In this document: positions 57,189 to 64,000 of the stretch, piece by piece
How the letters are laid out: each line of letters opens with the position of its first letter
Position numbering within the stretch: position 1 is the stretch's first letter
NCBI RefSeq assembly: GCF_900129375.1
Contig: NZ_FQVN01000001.1
Location: 620,001 to 684,000, forward strand
Direction of reading: 5' to 3'
DNA: 64,000 bases
From: Streptoalloteichus hindustanus
Lineage (GTDB): Bacteria; Actinomycetota; Actinomycetes; Mycobacteriales; Pseudonocardiaceae
Notes under the pieces: generated by a model
Databases searched by the model: none
What the model was told of the DNA's origin: nothing
The model's input: only the letters and a program-made list of their open reading frames with translations
Made by a program: the position numbers and the translations under genes

Positions 57189-58604
57189 TCAGCGTCCTTC
57201 GTCCGGTTTGCACTGCACGGCGACCGTGCTCCCGGCCGGCACCTCGCCGGTGGGGCGCACGGCGGTCACCGCGCACCGGCGCGGGTCGGCCGGCGTGCGC
57301 CCGGCCTCGGTGCGTACCTCGGGCCGCAGGCCCGCCGCGGTCAGCCGGCTCGCCGCCTCCCCGGCCGGCTTGCCCAGGTAATCCTCGCGGTTGATCATGA
57401 CGGGGGAGGGCTCGCCGTGCGACTCACCACCCTGGCCGGGGATCTCCGGCGCCTGTCCGGGTGGGAGCGTGCCGCCCGGACCGGCGGTGGTCGTCCGGGT
57501 GGTGGTCGAACTCTCGGGGGTGATCAACGCCTCCCGCACGCCCCAGGCGCCCAGCGCCAGCAGCGCGGCGACCAGCAGCGCCGCCAGCACCCACAGCCAG
57601 GGCCGCCGGCCGGACGCCGGGGTCGCCGCCGGCGCCGGGTAACCACCGGAGACCACGGCGTGGCCGCCGGCCGGGACCACCGGGACCGCGCCGGTGGGCA
57701 TCGCGGGCGGCAGGGCCATCCCCGGTGCCACCGGTGCGGCGGCCAGCCCGGACGGCGGCGGCAGCGGTCGGCCGGCGCGCACCGCGGCCACCGCCGCCGC
57801 GAACTCGCCGCCCGTGCGGTAGCGCTGCCGCGGGTCCTTCACGAGCGTCGTCTCGACCAGCGCCCTGGCGCCGATCGGCACGTCCGGCGGCAGCGGCGGC
57901 GGGGCGTCCCTGATGTGCATCATCGCCACGGTGACCGCGTTCTCGGAGAGGAACGGCCGCCGCCCGGTCAGGCACTCGTAGCCCACGACGGCCAGCGAGT
58001 ACACGTCGCTGGCCGGTTTGGCCTCGTGGCCCAGCGCCTGCTCCGGTGCGATGTAGTGGGCGGTGCCCATCACCATGCCGGACCGGGTCACCGGGGCCGC
58101 GTGCGCGGCCTTGGCGATGCCGAAGTCGGTCAGCTTCACCCGACCCCCCGGCGTCACCAGGATGTTGCCCGGCTTGACGTCCCGGTGCACCAGCCCGCGC
58201 TCGTGCGCGGCCTGGAGCGCCACTCCCGCCTGTTCGAGGATGTCCAACGTCCGGTCGACGTTGATCCGCCCCTCCCTGGCCAGGATGCCGGCCAGCGGCT
58301 CGCCCTCGACCAGCTCCATCACCAGGTAGGCGGTGTCCTCGGGGCCGCCGGCCACCGCCGCGGTCTCGCCGTAGTCGTGCACGGCGGCGATCCCGGGGTG
58401 GTTGAGCGAGGCGGTGGTCTTGGCCTCGGTGCGGAACCGGTGGAGGAACTCGGCGTTGCCGCACAGCTCCGGTTTGAGCACCTTGACCGCGACCCGGCGG
58501 TCCAGCCGGGTGTCGGCGGCCTCCCAGACCTCGCCCATCCCGCCGACGGCGATGCGCCGCCCGAGCCGGTACCGGTCGGCGAGCAACTGCCCCGAGGTGA
58601 GCAT
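57189..58604 (-). CDS. pknA: Serine/threonine protein kinase PknA
   Basis: 471 aa. Kinase domain about 10-270 with IAVGGMGEVWEA, VAVKVLKPEL, HRDVKPGNILV, DFG and GTAHYIAPEQ. A Pro/Ala linker, membrane helix (about 345-367) and an extracellular part containing one PASTA-like unit (YLGKPAGEAASRLTAAGLRP to VPAGSTVAVQC) follow. PknA and PknB jointly regulate growth and shape. The ATG at 58604 matches the conserved MLTSGQLLADRYRLG start; the frame extending to 58721 enters pbpA. Confidence 0.95.
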   Translation of the reverse strand: MLTSGQLLADRYRLGRRIAVGGMGEVWEAADTRLDRRVAVKVLKPELCGNAEFLHRFRTEAKTTASLNHPGIAAVHDYGETAAVAGGPEDTAYLVMELVEGEPLAGILAREGRINVDRTLDILEQAGVALQAAHERGLVHRDVKPGNILVTPGGRVKLTDFGIAKAAHAAPVTRSGMVMGTAHYIAPEQALGHEAKPASDVYSLAVVGYECLTGRRPFLSENAVTVAMMHIRDAPPPLPPDVPIGARALVETTLVKDPRQRYRTGGEFAAAVAAVRAGRPLPPPSGLAAAPVAPGMALPPAMPTGAVPVVPAGGHAVVSGGYPAPAATPASGRRPWLWVLAALLVAALLALGAWGVREALITPESSTTTRTTTAGPGGTLPPGQAPEIPGQGGESHGEPSPVMINREDYLGKPAGEAASRLTAAGLRPEVRTEAGRTPADPRRCAVTAVRPTGEVPAGSTVAVQCKPDEGR

Positions 58605-58713
58605 CAGCCACCCCCCCGAACCGGGTGGGTGGCCGAGCGGGTGCGCGGGGTGTGCCGCCCCCGTCGTCGGCGGGGCGGCAGCGCGCGGGAGCGCGGCGCG
58701 CGGACGGGCACGC

Positions 58714-60183
58714 TCACCCACCCCCCTGCAGCGCCGCGCGGATCACGGCCCTGCCGATGGGGGCGGCGACCTTGCCGCCGGTCGCGCCGAGGCCGCGGTC
58801 GCCGCCGTCCTCCACGATCACCGCGACCGCGATCTTCGGGTTCTCCGCCGGGGCGAACGCCACGTACCAGGCGTGCGGGTTGGTGTTCCTCGGGTCGGAG
58901 CCGTGCTCGGCGGTGCCGGTCTTGGACGCGATGGTGACCCCGCTGATCTGCCCCTCGCCGCCGGTCTTCTGCTCCGATTTGATCATCATGTCGCGTACCG
59001 TGCTGGCCACCGAACCCGGCATGGCCTGCTCGACCTTCTTCGGCTTGGTCGTGTCCAGCTCGTGCAGGTCGGCCGAGGTGATCGACTTGACCAGGTAGGG
59101 CTGCATGCGCGACCCGCCGTTGGCGATGGTGGCCGCCAGCACCGCGTTCTGCAGCGGGGTCATCTTCACGTCCCGCTGCCCCAGACCGGTCTGGTACAGC
59201 GCGGCCTTGTCCGGGATGTCGCCGAGCGAGGACGCCTCCACGCCCAGCGGGATCTGCTGCTCGCCGGTGCCGATGCCGAGCCGCTCGGCCTGCTGCCGCA
59301 GCTTCTGCTCGCCCACCTGACCGGCCAGCTCGGCGAACCCGGTGTTGCACGACAGGGCCAGTGCGGTCTCCAGGGAGGCGGTGGCGCCGCCGCCGCAGTT
59401 CGTGTGGTTGTAGTTCTCCAGCGTGGTCTGCGTCCCGGGCAGCGTGATGTCCGGGGCGGCGGTGACCTGGCTGTCCTTGTTGAAGCCGTTCTGCAGCGCG
59501 GCGGCGGTGACCACGAGCTTGAACGTCGAGCCCGGCGGGTAGGTCTCCTTGAGCGCCCGGTTCCGCATCGGGCGGGTGCCGTCGCCGGTCAGCTGCTTCC
59601 ACGCCTTCATCTGCTCGTCGCTGTCGTGCACGGCGAGCCGGCTCGGGTCGTAGGACGGCGTGCTCGCCATGCCGAGCACGGCCCCCGTCTTCGGGTCCAT
59701 CGCCACGACCGCGCCGGTGAACCCCTTCTTGTGCAGCCCGTCGTACGCCGCCTGCTGCACCTTCGGGTCGACCGTCAGCTCGACGTTGCCGCCGCGCGGG
59801 TCCCTGCCGGTGATCAGGTCCGACAGCCGGCGGACGAACAGCCGGTCGTCGGAGCCGTTGAGCACCGAGTCCTGCGCGAACTCCATCCCCACCGCGCCGT
59901 AGGACGGTGAGAAGTACCCGGTGATCGGGGCGTACATCTCCCCGGCCGGGTAGGTGCGCAGGAACTTGAGCCGGTCGTTGGTCTCCTTGATGTCGGCGAC
60001 CGCCTGGCCGCCGGCCAGGATCTTGCCGCGCTGCCGGGAGTACTCCTCCAGCAGCACCCGCTGGTTCCGCTGGTCCTTGCGGTACTCGTCGGCCTTGAAC
60101 ACCTGGACGTAGGTGGCGTTGGCCAGCAGCAACAGCACCATGACCATGACGGACATGGCCACGCGACGCAGGGGCGTGTTCAC
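58714..60183 (-). CDS. pbpA: Penicillin-binding protein PbpA (class B transpeptidase)
   Basis: 489 aa. A short cytoplasmic tip and one membrane helix (about 8-28) precede a pedestal domain and the transpeptidase domain, with active-site serine STFK (about 224), SCN and KTGTAEH. It cross-links peptidoglycan, working with the neighbouring SEDS glycosyltransferase RodA. The GTG overlaps the rodA stop by 4 nt. Confidence 0.96.
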   Translation of the reverse strand: MNTPLRRVAMSVMVMVLLLLANATYVQVFKADEYRKDQRNQRVLLEEYSRQRGKILAGGQAVADIKETNDRLKFLRTYPAGEMYAPITGYFSPSYGAVGMEFAQDSVLNGSDDRLFVRRLSDLITGRDPRGGNVELTVDPKVQQAAYDGLHKKGFTGAVVAMDPKTGAVLGMASTPSYDPSRLAVHDSDEQMKAWKQLTGDGTRPMRNRALKETYPPGSTFKLVVTAAALQNGFNKDSQVTAAPDITLPGTQTTLENYNHTNCGGGATASLETALALSCNTGFAELAGQVGEQKLRQQAERLGIGTGEQQIPLGVEASSLGDIPDKAALYQTGLGQRDVKMTPLQNAVLAATIANGGSRMQPYLVKSITSADLHELDTTKPKKVEQAMPGSVASTVRDMMIKSEQKTGGEGQISGVTIASKTGTAEHGSDPRNTNPHAWYVAFAPAENPKIAVAVIVEDGGDRGLGATGGKVAAPIGRAVIRAALQGGG

Positions 60184-61637
60184 TTGGGCCGCTCCACGAG
60201 AACCGTGTGCGCCTCGGCGATGGGCGCCTGCTGCGGACGGGGCTTGGGCAGCGCGGACGGCCGGCGTGCCGCGTCGGAGATCCGCAGCAGCAGGGCGACC
60301 AGCGCGTAGTTGGCGACCAGCGAGGAGCCGCCCTGGGAGAGGAACGGCGCCGTCAGACCGGTCAGCGGGATCAGCGCGGTGACGCCGCCGGCGACGACGA
60401 ACACCTGGAAGCCGACCGCGAACGCGAGGCCGCCGCCGAGCAGCTTGCCGAAGCTGTCCCGCACCGCCAGGGCGCTGCGGAACCCGCGCATCGACAGCAG
60501 CACGTAGAGCATCAGCACCGCGGCGAGACCGACGAACCCGACCTCCTCGGCGATCGAGGAGATGATGAAGTCGCTGTTGGCGAACGGGACGAGCTCCGGC
60601 CGGCCGGCGCCCAGCCCGGTGCCGAACACGCCGCCCGTGCCCATGCCGAACAGGGCGAGGGCGAGCTGCCTGCCCTTGTTGTAGAAGTCCTCGAACGGGT
60701 CCAGCCAGATCGTGACGCGGGTCTGCACGTGGCTGAAGAGGTGGTAGGCCACCACGCAGCCGACGGCGAAGCAGGTCAGGCCGATGCCCAGCCAGATCGC
60801 CCGCTCCGTGGCGATGTAGAGCATCACGAGCACGATGCCGAAGAACAGCAGCGACGTGCCGAGGTCCTTCTCCAGCACCAGCACGCCGACGGACAGGCCC
60901 CACGCCGCGAACAGCGGCGCCATGTCCCGCGCCCTCGGCAGGTCCACGCCCAGCATCCGGCGCCCCGCGTGCGTGAACAGGTCCCGCTTGGCGACCAGGA
61001 ACGACGCGAAGAAGACCAGGAGCAGGATCTTCGCGAACTCGCCCGGCTGGATGGAGAAGACCCCCAGCTTCAGCCAGATCTTCGCGCCGTTCTCCTCCGA
61101 CAGCGAGGCCGGCAGCAGGCCGGGCAGGGCGAGGGCCACCAGGCCGATCAGGCCGGCGGTGTAGCCGTACTTGGCCAGCATCCGGTGGTCCCTGACGAGC
61201 ACCAGCACCGCGATGAACAAGCCGAGCGCGATGGCGGTCCACAGGATCTGCCGGGGCGCCGCGTCCGACGGCACGTCCAGGCCCTGCTGGATCGCGTTGT
61301 CAACCCGCCCGAGGTCGATCCGGTGGATCATCACCAGACCGATGCCGTTGAGCAGCGCCACGCACGGCAGGATCAGCGGGTCGGCGTACGGCGCGAGCAA
61401 CCGCACCGCGACGTGCGCCGCGCCGAACAGCGCCAGGTACGCGCCGCCGTAGTAGACCAGCTCCCTGGTCAGCTCACCGGACTGGTTGGCCTCGACCAGG
61501 ACGTTGGCCAGCGTCACCAGGAACGCCGCGAACGCCAGCAGGAGCAGCTCGGTGCCCCGCCGGGTCGGCACCGCGAGCCCGGGGTTGGTGGAGGTGGCGC
61601 TGGAGGGGACGGCCCCGTCGGTCGTCGGTTGCCCCAT
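60180..61637 (-). CDS. rodA: SEDS peptidoglycan glycosyltransferase RodA/FtsW
   Basis: 485 aa with about 12 membrane helices. SEDS family features are KIWLKLGVFSIQPGEFAKI, GLSVGVLVLEKDLGTSLLFFG (catalytic Asp), and the end GLTAPFLSQGGSSLVANYALVALLL. It polymerises lipid II into glycan strands together with PbpA. The ATG overlaps the pstP stop by one base (TGATG). Confidence 0.96.
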   Translation of the reverse strand: MGQPTTDGAVPSSATSTNPGLAVPTRRGTELLLLAFAAFLVTLANVLVEANQSGELTRELVYYGGAYLALFGAAHVAVRLLAPYADPLILPCVALLNGIGLVMIHRIDLGRVDNAIQQGLDVPSDAAPRQILWTAIALGLFIAVLVLVRDHRMLAKYGYTAGLIGLVALALPGLLPASLSEENGAKIWLKLGVFSIQPGEFAKILLLVFFASFLVAKRDLFTHAGRRMLGVDLPRARDMAPLFAAWGLSVGVLVLEKDLGTSLLFFGIVLVMLYIATERAIWLGIGLTCFAVGCVVAYHLFSHVQTRVTIWLDPFEDFYNKGRQLALALFGMGTGGVFGTGLGAGRPELVPFANSDFIISSIAEEVGFVGLAAVLMLYVLLSMRGFRSALAVRDSFGKLLGGGLAFAVGFQVFVVAGGVTALIPLTGLTAPFLSQGGSSLVANYALVALLLRISDAARRPSALPKPRPQQAPIAEAHTVLVERPK

Positions 61638-63052
61638 CAGCGACAGTCCTTCTTCGGCACCAGCGTGGCGGCCGTCGGCAGCGGGGTGGGGGAGCCGGTG
61701 TCGCCCGTCGTCGGCGCGCCGGTCTGGTTGACCTGCTCACCCGAGGTCGGGGTGGTGGCGGACGTCGTCGGCGCCGCCGAGCCGGCGGGCGGCTCCGTGG
61801 ACTGGGTGTTCGGCGGGCACAGCGGCAGCAGCTTCATCCGCACCCGGCGCACCATCTCCCTGGCGCCCTCGAGGCCGCCGTCGGTGACGATGCCGGCGCT
61901 GACGTCGCCGCGCCAGCCCTGCTCCAGGTCGTCGACCCGGATCTCCTCGCAGGACTGGGCGTCGGGCGGGCACGAGCCCTCCACCTGCCGGTGCAGCGGG
62001 ACGCCGAGCACGGTGCCCCGCACCCCCTTGAAGATCGCGACCTTGCCGTCCTGGGTGGCGCCCACGTAGTGCTGCTGCATCACCAGGACGCTGCCGCCGA
62101 CGCCGAGGCCCACCAGCAGCACGAGCAGCACCAGCAGCAGGATCAGGGCCCGGGTCCGCCGACGGCGCCGGGCCATCGGGTCCGGCGGGGGAGGCGCGAG
62201 CGGGTCGGGCCGCGGCGGCAGCGGCCGGGGCGGGGCGGTGGTCATCGCGGCCCGCGAGGCGGGCGAGTCCGGCGGTGGCGGGTCCTCGCCACCGTCCCCG
62301 GCCGCGCCGCCCACGATGGGCGCGTCCTCGCCGAAGTCGACGTCGACCACGTCGGCGACGATCACCGTGACGTTGTCCGGGCCGCCGCCCTTGAGCGCCA
62401 GCTCGATCAGCCGGTCGGCGCACGCCTGCGGGTCCTGGATGCGCAGCGCCTCGGCCAGCGTCTCCGAGCTGACCACGCCCGACAGGCCGTCGGAGCACAG
62501 CAGGTAGCGGTCCCCGGCGCGGGCCTCGCGCACGTTGAGGCTGGGCTCCACCTCGTGCCCGGTCAGGGCGCGCAGCAGCAACGAGCGCTGGGGGTGGGTG
62601 GCCGCCTCCTCGGCGGTGATCCGTCCCTCGTCGATGAGCGACTGGACGAACGTGTCGTCGTGGGTGATCTGGCTGAAGACGCCGTCGCGCAGCAGGTACG
62701 CGCGGGAGTCGCCGACGTGCACCAGGCCGATCCGGGAGCCGGCGAACAACACCGCGGTGAGCGTCGTGCCCATGCCCTCCAGGTCGGGGTCGCTGGCGAC
62801 GAGCTCGGCGATGGCGCCGTTGCCGGCGTGTACCGCCTCCCGCAGCTCCCCGAGCAGGTCGTCGCCCGGTTCGTCGTCGTCGAGCGGGGCGAGGGCGGCG
62901 ATCACGACCTTGCTCGCCACCTCACCGGCGGCATGGCCGCCCATGCCGTCGGCGAGCGCGAGCAGGCGGGGGCCGGCGTACACGGAGTCCTGGTTGTTCG
63001 AACGGACCAGGCCCCGGTCGCTGCGGGCTGCGTAGCGGAGGACGAGGGTCAT
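61637..63052 (-). CDS. pstP: PP2C-family Ser/Thr phosphatase PstP
   Basis: 471 aa. The PP2C catalytic domain (about 1-235) has metal-binding aspartates in RSNNQDSVYAG, LADGMGGHAAGEVAS, LLCSDGLSGVV and GGPDNVTVIVADVV. A proline-rich linker, membrane helix (about 305-327) and extracytoplasmic domain of about 140 residues with a cysteine pair follow. It reverses phosphorylation by PknA/PknB and acts on their targets. The ATG overlaps fhaB by 4 nt. Confidence 0.96.
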   Translation of the reverse strand: MTLVLRYAARSDRGLVRSNNQDSVYAGPRLLALADGMGGHAAGEVASKVVIAALAPLDDDEPGDDLLGELREAVHAGNGAIAELVASDPDLEGMGTTLTAVLFAGSRIGLVHVGDSRAYLLRDGVFSQITHDDTFVQSLIDEGRITAEEAATHPQRSLLLRALTGHEVEPSLNVREARAGDRYLLCSDGLSGVVSSETLAEALRIQDPQACADRLIELALKGGGPDNVTVIVADVVDVDFGEDAPIVGGAAGDGGEDPPPPDSPASRAAMTTAPPRPLPPRPDPLAPPPPDPMARRRRRTRALILLLVLLVLLVGLGVGGSVLVMQQHYVGATQDGKVAIFKGVRGTVLGVPLHRQVEGSCPPDAQSCEEIRVDDLEQGWRGDVSAGIVTDGGLEGAREMVRRVRMKLLPLCPPNTQSTEPPAGSAAPTTSATTPTSGEQVNQTGAPTTGDTGSPTPLPTAATLVPKKDCR

Positions 63053-63507
63053 GAGCGTAGCTCGATCACCGTCTTGCCGATGCGGATCGGGACACCGAGC
63101 GGGACGCGCGTGGGTGCGGTCACCTTCGCCCGGTCGAGATACGTGCCGTTCGTGGAGCCCAGGTCCTCCACGTACCAGTCGGTGCCCCGGGGCGACAGCC
63201 GCGCGTGCCTGGTGGACGCGTAGTCGTCATCGAGCACCAACGTGGAGTCGTCGGCGCGTCCAATCATGATCGGTCGGCCCTCCAGCGAGATCCGGGTCCC
63301 GGCCAGCGCGCCGTGGGTGACCACGAGTTGCCGGGGCGCCCTGCTGCCCCGCGCCAGCTTGGCCCCGCGCCGAAAGCTCGGCACGGCCGCCCGCAGCCCG
63401 GATGCCGCGTACAGGTCGGAGCGGACCACGCGCAGCGCGGCCAGCACGAACAGCCAGAGCAGGGCGAGGAACCCTGCTCTGGTCAGTTGCATCACCAGCT
63501 CTGGCAC
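63049..63507 (-). CDS. fhaB: FHA-domain protein FhaB (FipA)
   Basis: 152 aa. An N-terminal membrane helix (about 9-29) is followed by a FHA domain (about 65-150) with the phosphothreonine-binding residues GRADDS, TRHARLSP and LGSTNGTYLD. In mycobacteria it interacts with FtsZ/FtsQ and division proteins upon PknA phosphorylation. GTG start; ATG at 63492 is an alternative. In the fhaA-fhaB-pstP operon. Confidence 0.94.
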   Translation of the reverse strand: MPELVMQLTRAGFLALLWLFVLAALRVVRSDLYAASGLRAAVPSFRRGAKLARGSRAPRQLVVTHGALAGTRISLEGRPIMIGRADDSTLVLDDDYASTRHARLSPRGTDWYVEDLGSTNGTYLDRAKVTAPTRVPLGVPIRIGKTVIELRS

Positions 63508-63545
63508 CTGTCGTGACCGCTCCCGTCTTCCGGCGATCGCCCGGC

Positions 63546-64000
63546 TCAGCCCTGGGTCCGGTAGACCAGGGTCGAGTGCCCGATGCGGATCACGTCACCG
63601 TCGTTGAGCTGCCAAGTCTGCATGGGCTGCCCGTTCACCGTGGTGCCGTTGGTGGAACCGAGGTCGGCGAGCATGGCGCTCTGCCCGTCCCAGGTGATCT
63701 CCAGGTGCCGGCGGGAGACGCCGGTGTCGGGCAGCCGGAAGTGCGCGTCCTGGCCGCGGCCCACCACGTTGCTGCCCTGCTGGAGCTGGTAGGTCCGGTT
63801 CGAGCCGTCGTCGAGCTGCAGGATGCCGGTGACCTGGCGGGGACCGCCCTGGACCGCGGGCGGGGCGTAGCCGCCGGTCGGGTCGGGGTAGCCGCCGGGC
63901 TGCTGCCCGTAGCCCTGGTCGTAACCCGGCTGGCCGCCGTAGCCCTGGTCGTAGCCGGGCTGGCCGCCGTAGGCCGGCTGCTGGCCGTAGCCCTGGTCGT
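63546..64000 (-). CDS. fhaA: FHA-domain protein FhaA, C-terminal part (cut by window edge)
   Basis: The visible 151 codons hold a Tyr/Gln/Gly-rich low-complexity region with at least two tandem YDQGYGGQPG-like decapeptide units (63920-64000 region) and then a complete FHA domain (GRGQDAHF, SRRHLEIT, LGSTNGTTVNG). The N-terminal part lies beyond the window. In mycobacteria FhaA binds phosphorylated MviN and regulates peptidoglycan synthesis at the poles; the separate pseudokinase gene at 14283 is the expected partner. Confidence 0.93.
   Translation of the reverse strand, partial: DQGYGQQPAYGGQPGYDQGYGGQPGYDQGYGQQPGGYPDPTGGYAPPAVQGGPRQVTGILQLDDGSNRTYQLQQGSNVVGRGQDAHFRLPDTGVSRRHLEITWDGQSAMLADLGSTNGTTVNGQPMQTWQLNDGDVIRIGHSTLVYRTQG

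Noticed and set aside
63920-64000. Tandem 30-nt repeats as a possible CRISPR or intergenic repeat
   Set aside because: They encode in-frame Tyr/Gln/Gly decapeptides of FhaA's low-complexity region; there are no spacers.

Overview
This 64 kb window is the replication-origin region of a high-GC actinomycete chromosome. The gene order rpmH, rnpA, yidD, yidC, jag, rsmG, parA, parB to the left of dnaA, and dnaN, gnd, recF, DUF721, gyrB, gyrA, DUF3566, tRNA-Ile, tRNA-Ala to the right, ending in the fhaA-fhaB-pstP-rodA-pbpA-pknA-pknB cluster, is the classical actinobacterial oriC layout. GTG starts, many promoters placed directly on the start codon (leaderless genes), DnaA boxes of the TTGTCCACA type and the gene content suggest the Pseudonocardiales (Saccharothrix/Actinosynnema/Lentzea-like). 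The genus is inferred, not proven.

Left arm (1-30 kb): the end of a TetR regulator; leuS with a leucine leader peptide and attenuator-like terminator; a secreted phytase-like protein; SdpI, YqgE and MFS genes; a leaderless divergent pair (CCA-adding enzyme / Nudix); then the cell-wall and stress operon Nudix-DUF6049-murJ-pseudokinase, followed by sigM and its anti-sigma factor, trxB (no trxA) and cwlM. A GNAT gene, an aminotransferase and a D-Ala-D-Ala ligase precede the parAB-rsmG and jag-yidC-yidD-rnpA-rpmH clusters, with three parS sites.

Centre (30-44.6 kb): dnaA, a 1.26 kb oriC, dnaN, gnd, recF, a DUF721/DciA-like gene, a small apparently frameshifted gene, gyrB, gyrA and the DUF3566 membrane protein.

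Right arm (44.6-64 kb): tRNA-Ile, a 40-aa DLW-39 protein, tRNA-Ala, a DUF2020 lipoprotein, a one-TM protein in the cwsA position, ppiA, a rhomboid protease, a PH-domain protein, a thiolase, crgA, DUF881, a class E sortase, a 51-aa membrane protein and trpG/pabA. The Ser/Thr kinase, phosphatase, FHA and elongation cluster follows on the minus strand and runs off the window inside fhaA.

The most unusual feature is a dispersed element of about 113 bp present in five good copies (7.7, 16.0, 24.1, 50.2 and 54.9 kb) and one degenerate copy (37.3 kb). Copies 2-5 have two DnaA boxes 19-20 bp apart, a -35/-10 promoter whose -10 TAGGCT starts exactly 40 nt after the end of the second box, and then a nearly invariant GC-rich core with three closely spaced G-runs. 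Copy 1 has the core and one box at almost the same distance. Four of the five good copies lie between convergent genes. This looks like a multicopy DnaA-responsive promoter/small-RNA or DnaA-titration element.
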